Positions 42,201 through 51,064 of a DNA stretch of 64,000 bases are shown one piece after another. Source of the stretch: Paenibacillaceae bacterium. GTDB taxonomy: Bacteria; Bacillota; Clostridia; Lachnospirales; Lachnospiraceae. The position numbers were made by a program, and so were the translations under genes. Location of the stretch: contig SVDU01000001.1 of the NCBI GenBank assembly GCA_015057705.1, forward strand, positions 124,001 through 188,000, in the 5' to 3' direction. The first letter of the stretch is position 1; every line of letters begins with the position of its first letter. The notes under the pieces were generated by a model that searched no databases, had not been told where the DNA came from, and saw only the letters and a list, made by a program, of their open reading frames with translations.

Positions 42201-44642
42201 GTAAGCTTCAACCCGCCAGTGGATAACGGCGGAAGTTCCATTGTGTCTTATATAGTGACTTCCAATCCGGGTGGTGTGGTAACCAGTGGATCTTCCAGTC
42301 CAATTACAGTAACCGGTCTGACAAATGGAGTTTCCTACACCTTCACTGTCAAAGCTGTTAATTCTGCAGGAACAGGAACAGACTCTGCACCATCTGCCGC
42401 GGTAACTCCGAAAGCAGCTGATGCAGGTACTTATAAAGTTTCTGGAAACGTTGTGGAAGAGAACGGCAATCCCGTACCTGGCGCTAACCTTGTACTCAAA
42501 AAAGGTAACCGCGAGATCGGAACCGCTTCAACTGACGCATCTGGCAATTTTACAATCAACGGTATACCAAACGGTACCTATAATCTTATGGTAACCAAAG
42601 AAAGTAAAGTTGTGACGGTTCTGGTTGTGGTTGACAATGAAGATTACGTACTGAGCGAGCCAATCAAAATGCCGTCAGGTACGACCAACAGTATTGTAGA
42701 AGTTAAGACCGGAACGCCTGATATTGTGGTGGGTAACTTAGAGGAACAGTTTACCCAGGAAGACAAGGATTTTGCTCAGATTTCAGGCAACAAGGTGGAA
42801 ATTAAACTGGTAGCAAATCTAAAATACAAAGAAGAAATTAAAGACGATGCTGACAAGATTTCTAATGCTGCCGGAGGTAGTTCCATCGGATTATACCTTG
42901 ATCTGTCTGCATATAAAACACGGACAGAAAACAGTATACCAGGTACACCACAAAGGCTGGGAGTTCTGCCTGATATTATTGAAATCGTACTCCCGATGCC
43001 CGAAAAGCTGAAGGGAAAATCAGGGATTAATGTACACAGAGTCCATGATGGAATCCCACAGACCCTTCAAAATGGCAGTCCGGATGAAAACGGAGAATAT
43101 TTTGTAGCAGCAACAGATACAATTACCATTTATACAAAGAGCTTTTCAACCTATGCAATCAGTTACACTGAGAGCGGCACAGGAGGAAACTCAGGAAGTG
43201 ACAGCAGTTCAGAAACATCAAAAGCAGTCTGCAGCAGATGGCCAGGCCAGCCGGTTATGGGAAGGGAAGATATTCCAGTCACTCATTCAGAGAATGGAGA
43301 GACTTATGCTGCAATTACAGAAAAAGCTGTTTTAGATGCTGCAACCAGAGCATGGGAAGAAGCAAAAGCAAAAGGAAAGACAGCAAATGGCATCGGTATT
43401 TCTCTGACTGTAAAAGATTTAGGAGATCAGAATATTGTCGGATTTGTTATCCCACAGTACATATTAAAGATCCTGACAGAGAAATATATCAGACAGTTTG
43501 AGTTAAGAAGCGGTATGATAGCCTTAAATCTGGATTTGGAGGCACTGAGAAATCTCCGTGCCCAGAGTACGGGAGACGTTACCATTACCATGGCTCCTGA
43601 AACCAGACGTTCCGGCAATGCCCAGACATTGATTATGAACAGACCAGTATACCGCGTAACAGCCGGATATAACAAAGACGGCAATTATATGGAGATTAAA
43701 TCAATTGGAAATGGAAGTGCTATTTATTCCATTCCTTATACTCCGGACAAAGAAGAAACAGGATATCTTTACGCAGTATCGGTTGACGAACAGGGGAATG
43801 CAGCCCGTATTACAAACTCTGCCTACGACGCTAATACAAAGAGTATAATCTTTACCTCCAATCAGTTCCAGGCAGGCGGAGTGGGCTATACGCAGGGCAA
43901 TCGTTTCACTGACATCTCCACCCATTGGGCGAAAGAAGCAATGGATTATGCTGACGGACGGGGACTGATTACCGGTACCTCTAACACTGTATTTTCACCG
44001 GATGACAACATTACCCGGGGAATCCTTGCCACAGCACTTGGCAGGCTGGCAAATGTCGATCCAGGGCTTTATCAGGCCAACAGTTTTACAGATGTAAGTT
44101 CTGACAGCAATACAGCTTCTTACGCAGACTGGGCGAATAAAAAAGGCATTATAAAATCTTCTGGAAACGGCCAGTTTTTACCAGATCAGCCTGTAACCAG
44201 AGAGGAAATGGCTCTTATCTTACAAAATTATACAAAGGCAGTCATGAGTTGTCCGCTATCCATTACCAGAGATGCAATTAACTATGATGATAACGCAAGC
44301 ATTGACAGTGTATACAAAAAAGCTGTTACTTCCATGCAGCAGGCTGGTGTGATAATGGGTGAAAAGAATAATGACTTTAACCCGAAAAACAACGTCACCC
44401 GGGCTCAGGCCAGTATGATGCTTTATCGTCTGGCAAAGCTCACCATAGATCCTTCCAGTGCACAGGGCTGGGCACGAAATGATGGCGGCCAGTATTTCTA
44501 CTATAAGGATGGAAAAGCATTTACCGGATGGCTGGATACAAATGGCAGAAGGTATTACTTTTATGCCGATGGAGTTCTTGCAGTAGGAACCAGAATTGAC
44601 GGACATGATGTAGATGAGAACGGAGTTATGAAAACAGAATAA
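39294..44642 (+). CDS. Large SLH-domain surface protein with beta-helix and FN3
   Basis: 1,782 residues. Signal peptide 1-25; Glu/Thr/Pro-rich stretch 26-90; Ig-like strands about 100-190; a repetitive Gly/Thr region about 380-825 with recurring GGTVTA/GGNS steps, consistent with a right-handed beta-helix; fibronectin III about 950-1040; CnaB/carboxypeptidase-regulatory-like domain about 1045-1115; three SLH repeats about 1535-1710 (FTDISTHWAKEAMDYADGRG, ADWANKKGIIKS, AGVIMGEKNNDFNPKNNVTR); C-terminal glucan/choline-binding-type repeats (QYFYYKDGKAFTGWLDTNGR). The SLH set anchors it to cell-wall polymer. Adhesion or glycan binding is likely; no catalytic motif seen. GGGAG precedes the ATG. 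Confidence 0.9.
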   Translation: MMRRIISIFLIICMVVGLTPISVVAEEGNPGQTSESFTTQSEDYESATPSEAEEEPEVKTEEPQETTAEPAGLTEPEVLEEPAALPFEFEEATPAQALMAGLLPDIEYLGQSSYTFIAADEGYSSIAYNQIRIKNNGEASTGILDIVLTGSNKDDYSVTKTSLPSIGKNESDYFNVSPKIGLPIGTYTATVTVLDGPNELGSTELSFTVTPAGSKYPVIIKTYIDNTLSNMEGTVELRNLQTTAEVPKTGTGSYETTAANGTYNVYVDGKDTNQIIEISNATKYVFLDYYTVSFSASYAGTATGSSINATAGGATIANGAKVIKGTVVTITAAGVGAAGYTYAWSGSGITSGQTTESLTTSSLSGPINATCLVTGVGVMPTDPDYKIGSNSYMWTGSDQTIVLSGTNETLSILKPPAAVIRIDVRSEDLSTVTIDGNGVSCDKTYIEVYNDITLNLIDLTITAPDKAGVESSALVLNKTDDETDQMNIDVSGTCNLTGSSWGSGIRSIHDQDLSITGSGTLNVTGGSTTDSNLTAGLGIDMEGYTYASNSGARLTIDGGVTVNATGGYGENHNGGTGIRVGWGTIRIGNSVVTATGGDSTAASNWTSGHGIQASFPSNNHSKGGNILIEDGTVTATGGDSENTLAGRGIDAMSQLDITGGTVTAEGGYSKKALGGYGIYAYEQNVNISGGTVTAMGGNSQDSTAGTAIATNYKDVDITGGTVTAIAGNGKTNSSLGLYSYSGNINISKASVTVQGGNGQINGSHAVYTHCGIINIGDGADVTAIGGNGTTGVGGVGLRAYGSSEVSNADRGTVIISKDAGDVYVRGGRGASVYRDSVMGRKIYISTGNIELISMESGAGRTIMNAEGGDNVYRMKASVNPAAETVISSEVNATPGRYTYRAVTEDDGLAYLWLPEGSQTVSASDYVSKSADIPGDDGTLKEVTLTKTPTLTVPGAPLNVSAVAGDRSAVVSFNPPVDNGGSSIVSYIVTSNPGGVVTSGSSSPITVTGLTNGVSYTFTVKAVNSAGTGTDSAPSAAVTPKAADAGTYKVSGNVVEENGNPVPGANLVLKKGNREIGTASTDASGNFTINGIPNGTYNLMVTKESKVVTVLVVVDNEDYVLSEPIKMPSGTTNSIVEVKTGTPDIVVGNLEEQFTQEDKDFAQISGNKVEIKLVANLKYKEEIKDDADKISNAAGGSSIGLYLDLSAYKTRTENSIPGTPQRLGVLPDIIEIVLPMPEKLKGKSGINVHRVHDGIPQTLQNGSPDENGEYFVAATDTITIYTKSFSTYAISYTESGTGGNSGSDSSSETSKAVCSRWPGQPVMGREDIPVTHSENGETYAAITEKAVLDAATRAWEEAKAKGKTANGIGISLTVKDLGDQNIVGFVIPQYILKILTEKYIRQFELRSGMIALNLDLEALRNLRAQSTGDVTITMAPETRRSGNAQTLIMNRPVYRVTAGYNKDGNYMEIKSIGNGSAIYSIPYTPDKEETGYLYAVSVDEQGNAARITNSAYDANTKSIIFTSNQFQAGGVGYTQGNRFTDISTHWAKEAMDYADGRGLITGTSNTVFSPDDNITRGILATALGRLANVDPGLYQANSFTDVSSDSNTASYADWANKKGIIKSSGNGQFLPDQPVTREEMALILQNYTKAVMSCPLSITRDAINYDDNASIDSVYKKAVTSMQQAGVIMGEKNNDFNPKNNVTRAQASMMLYRLAKLTIDPSSAQGWARNDGGQYFYYKDGKAFTGWLDTNGRRYYFYADGVLAVGTRIDGHDVDENGVMKTE

Positions 44643-44661
44643 AATATAAGTAAATAGTAAT

Positions 44662-44727
44662 GAAATCCCCCTGGTTCGGAAGAAAACGCTTTATTATTCT
44701 GCGTTTTTCCAATCAGGGGGATTTTTA
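44662..44727. terminator. Long bidirectional terminator
   Basis: AAATCCCCCTGGTT pairs with AATCAGGGGGATTT, and an inner stem GGAA-AAAACGC/GCGTTTT-TCC continues it; followed by TTT on the plus strand. Ends the surface-protein gene and the convergent GNAT gene. Confidence 0.88.
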
Positions 44728-44728
44728 A

Positions 44729-45223
44729 TTACAAGAGTTTTGCCATATAATATTCATCAACGGTTCTTCCATCTACAATCATAGAACGTTCTTTTTTCCC
44801 TTCGATGATAAATCCCATCTTCTCATATAAATGGCGTGCCTGCTCATTTTCGGTCATGACGGTCAGTTCCAGTCTTGTAATGCCATTTTCTCTTGCCCAC
44901 TGTTCCATTTTCTGAAAAAGCATTTCCCCGGATCCTTTTCCTCTGTAGTCTTTTAAGATTCCTATAACCAGATAGGCGCTGTGCCGGATTCTTCGCGGTT
45001 CTCCCCTTAAAGCAGAAATAAAACCGGCTAATTCTCCTTCGTTTTCCAGTAATAGAAAAAGGGACCCGGATCTTTCCCACTGCTCAATTCTATGCCTCAT
45101 ATCATCGGCTGTTGCAGTTCGTTCTCCTGGTTCATACATCATGAAACTGGTTTCTGTATCCAGCTGTTTTAACATTTTTACCAGAAGATCAGAGTCTTTA
45201 GGTGTGACTGTTCTTATGTTCAT
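44729..45223 (-). CDS. GNAT acetyltransferase
   Basis: 164 residues from the ATG at 45223 (GGGGGA seven bases upstream; an ATG further up overlaps that site). RTVTPKDSDLLVKMLKQL, then VIGILKDYRGKGSGEMLFQK (acetyl-CoA loop) and TVMTENEQARHLYEKMGF are standard GNAT motifs. Substrate unknown. Single gene, divergent from the tetrapyrrole operon. Confidence 0.9.
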   Translation of the reverse strand: MNIRTVTPKDSDLLVKMLKQLDTETSFMMYEPGERTATADDMRHRIEQWERSGSLFLLLENEGELAGFISALRGEPRRIRHSAYLVIGILKDYRGKGSGEMLFQKMEQWARENGITRLELTVMTENEQARHLYEKMGFIIEGKKERSMIVDGRTVDEYYMAKLL

Positions 45224-45302
45224 CAGCATTTCCCCCATTCAAAAGTATTTCTCTAATTATACATGGCATCTGAAAAAATGCAATCGGAGTTTTAACACTC
45301 CA

Positions 45303-45331
45303 TTGCCCTCAGTTTGGGGTTGTGGTAGAAT
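45303..45331 (+). promoter_or_regulatory. Probable promoter of tetrapyrrole operon
   Basis: TTGCCC (45303-45308), 17 bases, TAGAAT (45326-45331), 50 bases before hemA. A small GGAGT/ACTCC hairpin (45285-45301 region) precedes it. No cobalamin riboswitch was recognised. Confidence 0.5.
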
Positions 45332-45380
45332 AGGAGCGTGGTTTTGATTACGAGGTTTAGAGAAGAAAGCTGGAAAAAAC

Positions 45381-46541
45381 ATGTATTGTATGAGTGTGAG
45401 CCATAAAAAGGCTCCGGTGAATATCAGAGAAAAGATAGCCTTCAGTACGAAAGAAAAGGCTGAATTAATAAATAGACTGATGAATAAGGACTCCATAACA
45501 GGCGTAGTGATACTTTGCACCTGCAACCGCAGTGAGATCTATGTTTCGGGATCAAAGTATGCCATTGGGGAACTCCAGCGGGAAGCTGCCGATTTAAAAG
45601 GAGTTCGTCTGGGGGAATTAATTAAGTATTTAAATGTCTATAATGAAGAGAATGCAATCCGGCATTTGTTTAAGGTTGCCTGCGGTTTCGATTCCATGGT
45701 TTTAGGGGAAGATGAGATTCTGGGACAGGTTCGGGAGGCTTATCAGTATTCCAGAGAATCAGGGGCTGCGGATTATGAGCTGAATGTGCTGTTTCAGAAA
45801 GCGATGGCTGCAGCAAAGCGGATCAAAACAGATACCAGACTATCCAAAACCCCTCTTTCCATTGCAACTCTTGTGGCAAATGAAGTATTTCATTTCAACA
45901 ATGAGGGAGAGTATAAAGATGTTATGGTAATCGGAATGACTGGGAAAATGGGGGGAACCATAACCAAGAATCTGTTAAGCAAGCCCGGTATCCGTGTGAC
46001 AGGAACTGTAAGAACACACTCCTCAGATCTGCTGCTGAAAGTGGATAGCGACCGGATCAGGGAAGTGGATTACAAAGAACGCTACCAATATATGAATGAT
46101 ATGGATGTGGTAATCAGTGCAACTTTAGGACCTCACTATACTATAACCAGAGAAGAACTGGAAAAATCCACGAATTCGGACAAAAAGCGGCTTTTTATTG
46201 ATGTAGCCGTACCCGTTGATATGGACCCGGAGATCAGGGAGTATCCCGGACTTACATTATATGATATAGACTATTTTGAAACATTATCAAAGAACAATAC
46301 CCAGATTAAGCTGAAAGAACTGGACTGTGCCAGAGAGATTATGGAAGAAGAACTGGACGGGGCATTAAAGGAAATTTTATTTCATCCTTATATTTCCCAA
46401 ATGGATGAATTCAAAGAAGCGTTGTCCGGTAAGCGGCTTGATACCCTTTTATACCGCATTCGGGATCATGTTACCAGTGAGGACTTAAAAGTTGTTCTTC
46501 GGACTTTAGATGGGTTAAAGGACTGGATAAGAGAGGAGTGA
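45381..46541 (+). CDS. hemA: Glutamyl-tRNA reductase
   Basis: 386 residues. N-terminal catalytic domain with nucleophile Cys in ILCTCNRSEIY, SRESGAADYELNVLFQKAM helix, NADPH-binding domain (VMVIGMTGKMGGTI) and C-terminal dimerisation helices. Reduces glutamyl-tRNA(Glu) to glutamate-1-semialdehyde, first step of the C5 tetrapyrrole pathway. The nucleotide-binding loop reads GMTGKMG rather than the usual GAGxMG. First gene of an operon ending at hemL. Confidence 0.93.
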   Translation: MYCMSVSHKKAPVNIREKIAFSTKEKAELINRLMNKDSITGVVILCTCNRSEIYVSGSKYAIGELQREAADLKGVRLGELIKYLNVYNEENAIRHLFKVACGFDSMVLGEDEILGQVREAYQYSRESGAADYELNVLFQKAMAAAKRIKTDTRLSKTPLSIATLVANEVFHFNNEGEYKDVMVIGMTGKMGGTITKNLLSKPGIRVTGTVRTHSSDLLLKVDSDRIREVDYKERYQYMNDMDVVISATLGPHYTITREELEKSTNSDKKRLFIDVAVPVDMDPEIREYPGLTLYDIDYFETLSKNNTQIKLKELDCAREIMEEELDGALKEILFHPYISQMDEFKEALSGKRLDTLLYRIRDHVTSEDLKVVLRTLDGLKDWIREE

Positions 46542-46543
46542 CA

Positions 46544-47185
46544 ATGGCTTATTTTCCGTTTTTTGTAGAGCTTGAAGGGAAAACGTGCCTTATTGCAGGC
46601 GGTGGAATGGTGGCTTACAGAAAAGCACTTGTGTTAAAGAACTTTGGGCCGGTAATCAGGGTAGTTGGTTTAGAGATGATTCCTGAGATGGAACAGCTTG
46701 CTGCCGAATGTGATAAGACTATGACTCTCGTCAGGCGCGGTTTTGAAGATAAGGATATTGAACAGGCCGATTTCGTAATTGCCGCAACATCAGACGAAGA
46801 ACTGAACAGGCACATATCTGTCATCTGCACACAGCAGAAAATCCCGGTGAATGTGGTTGATGTACAGGAAGAATGCAGTTTTATATTTCCCGCACTGATT
46901 AAAGAAGAGGATATCGTCGTGGGAATATCCACAGGCGGCAGTTCTCCCACTATTGCCCAGTATTTAAAAAAACGGTTTAAAGAGGCGATTCCCAAAGGAT
47001 TTGGTATGCTGGCTGGCCAGCTTGGTACCTACCGGGAACTGGTAAAGGAAAGGGTACCTTCCCTTACGGTCCGGACTGAGATCTTTAAAATCATGGTAAA
47101 AGAAGGAATCAGGCAGGGCGGAGTATTTACCAGAGAACAGGCCATAGAGCTGATAGAGAGGAAACTTGGGGAACATGAAAATTGA
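46544..47185 (+). CDS. Precorrin-2 dehydrogenase / siroheme synthase-like
   Basis: 213 residues. FFVELEGKTCLIAGGGMVAY (NAD-binding), ADFVIAATSDEELN and STGGSSPTIAQYLKKRF are those of the CysG N-terminal / Met8p family. Oxidises precorrin-2 to sirohydrochlorin and may insert Fe or Co. The ATG at 46544 follows GAGGAG by five bases, overlapping the hemA end closely. Product would feed siroheme or the anaerobic corrinoid pathway. Confidence 0.92.
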   Translation: MAYFPFFVELEGKTCLIAGGGMVAYRKALVLKNFGPVIRVVGLEMIPEMEQLAAECDKTMTLVRRGFEDKDIEQADFVIAATSDEELNRHISVICTQQKIPVNVVDVQEECSFIFPALIKEEDIVVGISTGGSSPTIAQYLKKRFKEAIPKGFGMLAGQLGTYRELVKERVPSLTVRTEIFKIMVKEGIRQGGVFTREQAIELIERKLGEHEN

Positions 47186-48074
47186 TACAATACGCATTGG
47201 AACCAGAAAAAGTGCACTTGCTGTCGCACAGACCCAGCTGGTTGGGGATGCTTTGCTAAAGGTTACTCCCGGACTTACCGTGCAGCTGATGAAAAGGCAG
47301 ACAGAAGGAGACCGGATTCTCAATAAGCCACTTTTGGAGTTTGGCGGAAAAGGAGTGTTTGTAACAGAGTTTGAAGATGCAATTGTGCGGGGAGAGATTG
47401 ATTTAGCTGTCCATAGCGCAAAGGATCTTCCCATGGATTTAAAAGAAGGTCTTGGAATTGTGGCAGTCCCGGCGCGTGAGGATCCAAGAGATGTACTTAT
47501 AACCTTAAAAGGCACTGACTTAAATAAAAGGGAAGAGATTGTAATTGGTACTTCCAGCTTAAGAAGAAAGATACAGATTGAAGAGATAGGAAGTACCTTA
47601 TGGAAGAAAATTCCGGTCCGGTGTGAGAATTTAAGAGGAAATGTGCAGACACGTTTAAAACGGCTGGCTGATGGGGATTTTGATGGAATCATTCTTGCAG
47701 CTGCAGGATTGAACCGCCTGAATATTCAGTCAGATCCAGCCTTTGATTACCATTACTTCGACTGTGAGACCATGATTCCCGCCGGAGGACAGGGAATACT
47801 GGCGGTAGAAGGAAGAATTGGAATGGAAAACTGGCCGGAGATATGGCCAATTGAAGATAAAGAGGCAAGGCTATGCCTGACACTGGAGCGAAAGATATTA
47901 AAGCTGTTAAATGCAGGCTGCCATGAGCCGATAGGGGTCTACTCCCGTATCAGGGAAGGGCAGTTTGAGGTCTTTGGAATCAGCAAAAGAGACAGTCAGA
48001 TAAAAAGAATTCACCTTAAGGGTAAAACAGAGGAACTGGACAGCCTGGCGGAAGAAGCCGCAAAGAGACTTTAA
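47175..48074 (+). CDS. hemC: Hydroxymethylbilane synthase
   Basis: 299 residues from the ATG at 47175. RIGTRKSALAVAQTQL, VHSAKDLPMDL, GTSSLRRK and LNAGCHEPIGVY (Cys carries the dipyrromethane cofactor) identify porphobilinogen deaminase. Joins four porphobilinogen molecules. Overlaps the preceding gene's end by 11 bases, so translation is coupled. Confidence 0.95.
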   Translation: MKIDTIRIGTRKSALAVAQTQLVGDALLKVTPGLTVQLMKRQTEGDRILNKPLLEFGGKGVFVTEFEDAIVRGEIDLAVHSAKDLPMDLKEGLGIVAVPAREDPRDVLITLKGTDLNKREEIVIGTSSLRRKIQIEEIGSTLWKKIPVRCENLRGNVQTRLKRLADGDFDGIILAAAGLNRLNIQSDPAFDYHYFDCETMIPAGGQGILAVEGRIGMENWPEIWPIEDKEARLCLTLERKILKLLNAGCHEPIGVYSRIREGQFEVFGISKRDSQIKRIHLKGKTEELDSLAEEAAKRL

Positions 48075-48092
48075 TTGAAAATGGAGGATATC

Positions 48093-49610
48093 ATGAAGAA
48101 AAATGGAGTGGTATACTTAGTCGGTGCTGGGCCGGGCGATCCCGGTCTCATCACCCAAAAAGGATTGAAGCGGCTTGGCAGCTGCGATGCACTGGTTTAT
48201 GACTCACTTGCTTCGGATTATTTCCTCGATGAGGTACCGGACCATTGCAGAAAGATCTATGTAGGAAAGCGGGCAGGCGCCCATTCCATGAAGCAGGAAG
48301 AGATTAACCGGCTCTTAGTGGAGCTGGCAGAGGAAGGTTTAAATGTGGTCCGTTTAAAAGGAGGAGATCCCTTTGTATTTGGACGGGGAGGAGAAGAGAT
48401 CCTGACCCTTTCGGAGGCAGGAATCCCCTTTGAAGTAGTACCTGGTGTGACCTCTGCGGTAGCAGCGCTTTCCATGGCAGGAATTCCTGTGACTCACAGG
48501 GCAGTTAGCCGCAGCTTTCATGTAATGACAGGACATACCCTCTCTGAGAATGGAACCCTTCCGCCTGATTTTAATTCCTTTGCCAAACTCTCCGGAACTC
48601 TGGTTTTTTTAATGGGACTTTCCAATCTTTCCCTGATTGTTAATGGTCTTATTAAAAATGGAAAGCCGGAAGACACACCGGCAGCTGTGATTGAAAACGG
48701 AACCCTTCCGGAGCAGAGAATAATCCGTGGGACTCTGAACGATATTGAGAGCAGAGCAAAACAGGCAGAGATTAAAAGTCCTGCCATCATTGTGGCAGGG
48801 GACGTGGCAGCCCTGGATTTTTCTTCTACCCTGAATCTGCCCCTGAAGGGCTGCAGGATTGGCATTACCGGAACCGAATCCTTTACCGGCAGACTTCATC
48901 AGGAACTTGCAGAGCTTGGTGGAATGACAGACAGTGTATTGACTTTATCCATAGACTCCTATCGGTCAGGGGAAGCCATGAGTGAAGCATATCAAAGGCT
49001 AAAAACCTACTCCTGGCTCATATTTACCAGCGCCAATGCAGTAAGAGAATTTTTCACCGGTCTTTTTGAGGGCGGTTATGATTTGCGATCACTGGGAGAC
49101 ATAAGATTTGCAGTGGTAGGCAAAGGCACAGAAAATGAACTGGTTAAGTCTGGTTTTCATGCCGATTATATTCCTGACTGCTATCAGGTAACAGATCTTG
49201 CAAATGGATTAAAAACCCTGCTGTCAAAAGGAGACCGGCTGCTCATACCCAGGTCATCAGGCGGGTCGCCGGAACTGAACCGGGTTCTTGACGAGGCAGG
49301 TATCTGTTACAATGATATTGTTTTATATGATGTGGCGTTGAAAAAAAGGGAACAGGATGAACTGGAGAACGTATTGCCCCATCTTCATTATCTTACTTTT
49401 GCCAGTGCTTCCGGCGTAGATGCATTTTTTCAGGGGGAAAGAGAGAAAAACCTGGGTTTGCTTTCCCGTTTGAAGGTAGTCTGCATCGGTGATATCACAG
49501 CAAAGGCACTTTCAAGATATGGCAGAGAAGCTGATTTAATTGCACCGGTTTACAGCGTATCAGGGCTGGCTGAAATCATTTGCCAGGACTGGTGTAAAGA
49601 AAAGGAGTAA
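48093..49610 (+). CDS. cobA-hemD: Fused uroporphyrinogen-III methyltransferase/synthase
   Basis: 505 residues from the ATG at 48093 (GGAGGATATC upstream). Residues 1-240 are SUMT: VYLVGAGPGDPGLITQKG, RLKGGDPFVFGRGGEE, PVTHRAVSRS. Residues about 255-505 are uroporphyrinogen-III synthase (HemD): GCRIGITGTESFTGRLHQEL, FTSANAVREFF, LLIPRSSGGSPEL. The fusion makes uroporphyrinogen III and methylates it to precorrin-2, the branch point to siroheme and corrinoids. Confidence 0.94.
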   Translation: MKKNGVVYLVGAGPGDPGLITQKGLKRLGSCDALVYDSLASDYFLDEVPDHCRKIYVGKRAGAHSMKQEEINRLLVELAEEGLNVVRLKGGDPFVFGRGGEEILTLSEAGIPFEVVPGVTSAVAALSMAGIPVTHRAVSRSFHVMTGHTLSENGTLPPDFNSFAKLSGTLVFLMGLSNLSLIVNGLIKNGKPEDTPAAVIENGTLPEQRIIRGTLNDIESRAKQAEIKSPAIIVAGDVAALDFSSTLNLPLKGCRIGITGTESFTGRLHQELAELGGMTDSVLTLSIDSYRSGEAMSEAYQRLKTYSWLIFTSANAVREFFTGLFEGGYDLRSLGDIRFAVVGKGTENELVKSGFHADYIPDCYQVTDLANGLKTLLSKGDRLLIPRSSGGSPELNRVLDEAGICYNDIVLYDVALKKREQDELENVLPHLHYLTFASASGVDAFFQGEREKNLGLLSRLKVVCIGDITAKALSRYGREADLIAPVYSVSGLAEIICQDWCKEKE

Positions 49611-49616
49611 ATTATA

Positions 49617-50891
49617 ATGAACACAGAAGAGTCAAAGAAACTATTTGAAGAATCCGGAAACCATTTCCCAGGCGGAGTTAACAGCCCTGTAAGAGCGTTT
49701 GGCTCAGTGGGGGGAGTTCCTGTTTTTATAAAAAAAGCGGAAGGATCCCGTATCTATGATGAGGATGGGAATGAATACATTGATTATGTGAATTCCTGGG
49801 GACCCTGTATTCTGGGACATGGGTATCAGCCAGTGGTAGAAGCTGTAAGAGAGGCATGTCTTTCCGGCTTATCCTATGGCGCTCCTACGAGAAGAGAGCT
49901 GGAACTTGGAAAACTGATTACAGAATGCATTCCCTCCATGGAAATGATGCGAATGGTCAGCTCCGGAACGGAAGCTGTCATGAGTGCCATCCGTGCAGCA
50001 AGAGGATTTACAGGGAGAGATAAAATCATTAAATTTAAGGGCTGCTATCACGGACATTCTGATGGCCTGTTAGTAAAGGCGGGTTCCGGAGCTCTGACTG
50101 GCAGCGCACCGGACAGCGCCGGTGTGCCTGAATCCTATACGAAACACACGCTGTTAGCCGGTTACAATCAGGAAGATACAGTGGAAGAGCTGTTTCGTCA
50201 GTATCCCGGAGAGATTGCAGCGATTGTGGTAGAACCTGTGGCAGCCAATATGGGGCTGGTAGCTCCAAAACCAGGTTTTCTTGCGTTTTTAAGAGACATT
50301 ACAACCAGGTACAGAGCCCTTTTAATTTTTGATGAGGTGATCACAGGCTTTCGTATGGCTCTTGGGGGAGCTCAGGAATATTACCAGGTAAAACCGGATC
50401 TGACCACTCTTGGTAAGATTGCGGGAGGCGGCATGCCCATGGGCGTCTACGGCGGACGCAGGGAAATCATGGAAGTTGTATCGCCTCTGGGGAAAGTTTA
50501 TCAGGCCGGAACATTATCTGGGAACCCCATTGCAACTGCGGCAGGAATTGCAACAATAAAAGCCCTGATGGACCGGCCGGATATTTATTCCTCCCTGGAG
50601 AAAAAAGCGGATACCCTGGTGCAGACTTTAAAGGAGGTTCTCCCAGGCGCACAGGTAAACCAGGCAGGTTCTTTATTCAGCATATTTTTTGCTGAGCACC
50701 CAGTGGTGGATTATGAGTCAGCTTTAAAATCGGATACCCGGATGTATGCAAAGTATTTTCACTATCTCCTTGAGCATGGTATCTACACAGCTCCTTCCCA
50801 GTTTGAGATTCTGTTTTTGTCAGCAGCTCATACCCAGGAAGATATCGAAGAGACGAAAAGAATCATGAAAGAAGCGGCGGCAAATTTATAA
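49617..50891 (+). CDS. hemL: Glutamate-1-semialdehyde 2,1-aminomutase
   Basis: 424 residues, PLP aminotransferase fold. NSPVRAFGSVGGVPVFIKKA, MVSSGTEAVMSAIRAARG, IFDEVITGFRMALGG and LGKIAGGGMPMGVYGGR (Lys of LGKIAGGG forms the Schiff base) identify HemL. Converts glutamate-1-semialdehyde to 5-aminolevulinate. Six bases after cobA-hemD, so no room for hemB, which normally sits here. A terminator follows. Confidence 0.95.
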   Translation: MNTEESKKLFEESGNHFPGGVNSPVRAFGSVGGVPVFIKKAEGSRIYDEDGNEYIDYVNSWGPCILGHGYQPVVEAVREACLSGLSYGAPTRRELELGKLITECIPSMEMMRMVSSGTEAVMSAIRAARGFTGRDKIIKFKGCYHGHSDGLLVKAGSGALTGSAPDSAGVPESYTKHTLLAGYNQEDTVEELFRQYPGEIAAIVVEPVAANMGLVAPKPGFLAFLRDITTRYRALLIFDEVITGFRMALGGAQEYYQVKPDLTTLGKIAGGGMPMGVYGGRREIMEVVSPLGKVYQAGTLSGNPIATAAGIATIKALMDRPDIYSSLEKKADTLVQTLKEVLPGAQVNQAGSLFSIFFAEHPVVDYESALKSDTRMYAKYFHYLLEHGIYTAPSQFEILFLSAAHTQEDIEETKRIMKEAAANL

Positions 50892-50903
50892 TCAGAAATG
50901 CGT

Positions 50904-50945
50904 GGAGGATGTTGCAGAAATTTATCTGTATCATCCTCTTTTTTT
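50904..50945 (+). terminator. Terminator of tetrapyrrole operon
   Basis: GAGGATG and CATCCTC close a hairpin with inner TGCAGA/TCTGTA pairing, followed by seven or more T. Confidence 0.88.
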
Positions 50946-51064
50946 ATTCTTATAAAAGAAGAAGTATAAATTCTAAAAGAACCATAAATTGTATTAACAT
51001 TTACTCGAATCTATTGATAAATGTCCTGATTTGGTATATTTTATTGATAGAGGAGGCGAAATAT

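Noticed and set aside
45239..45380. Cobalamin riboswitch before hemA
   Set aside because: The region is short and lacks the B12-box and the conserved paired elements; only a small hairpin and a promoter are seen.
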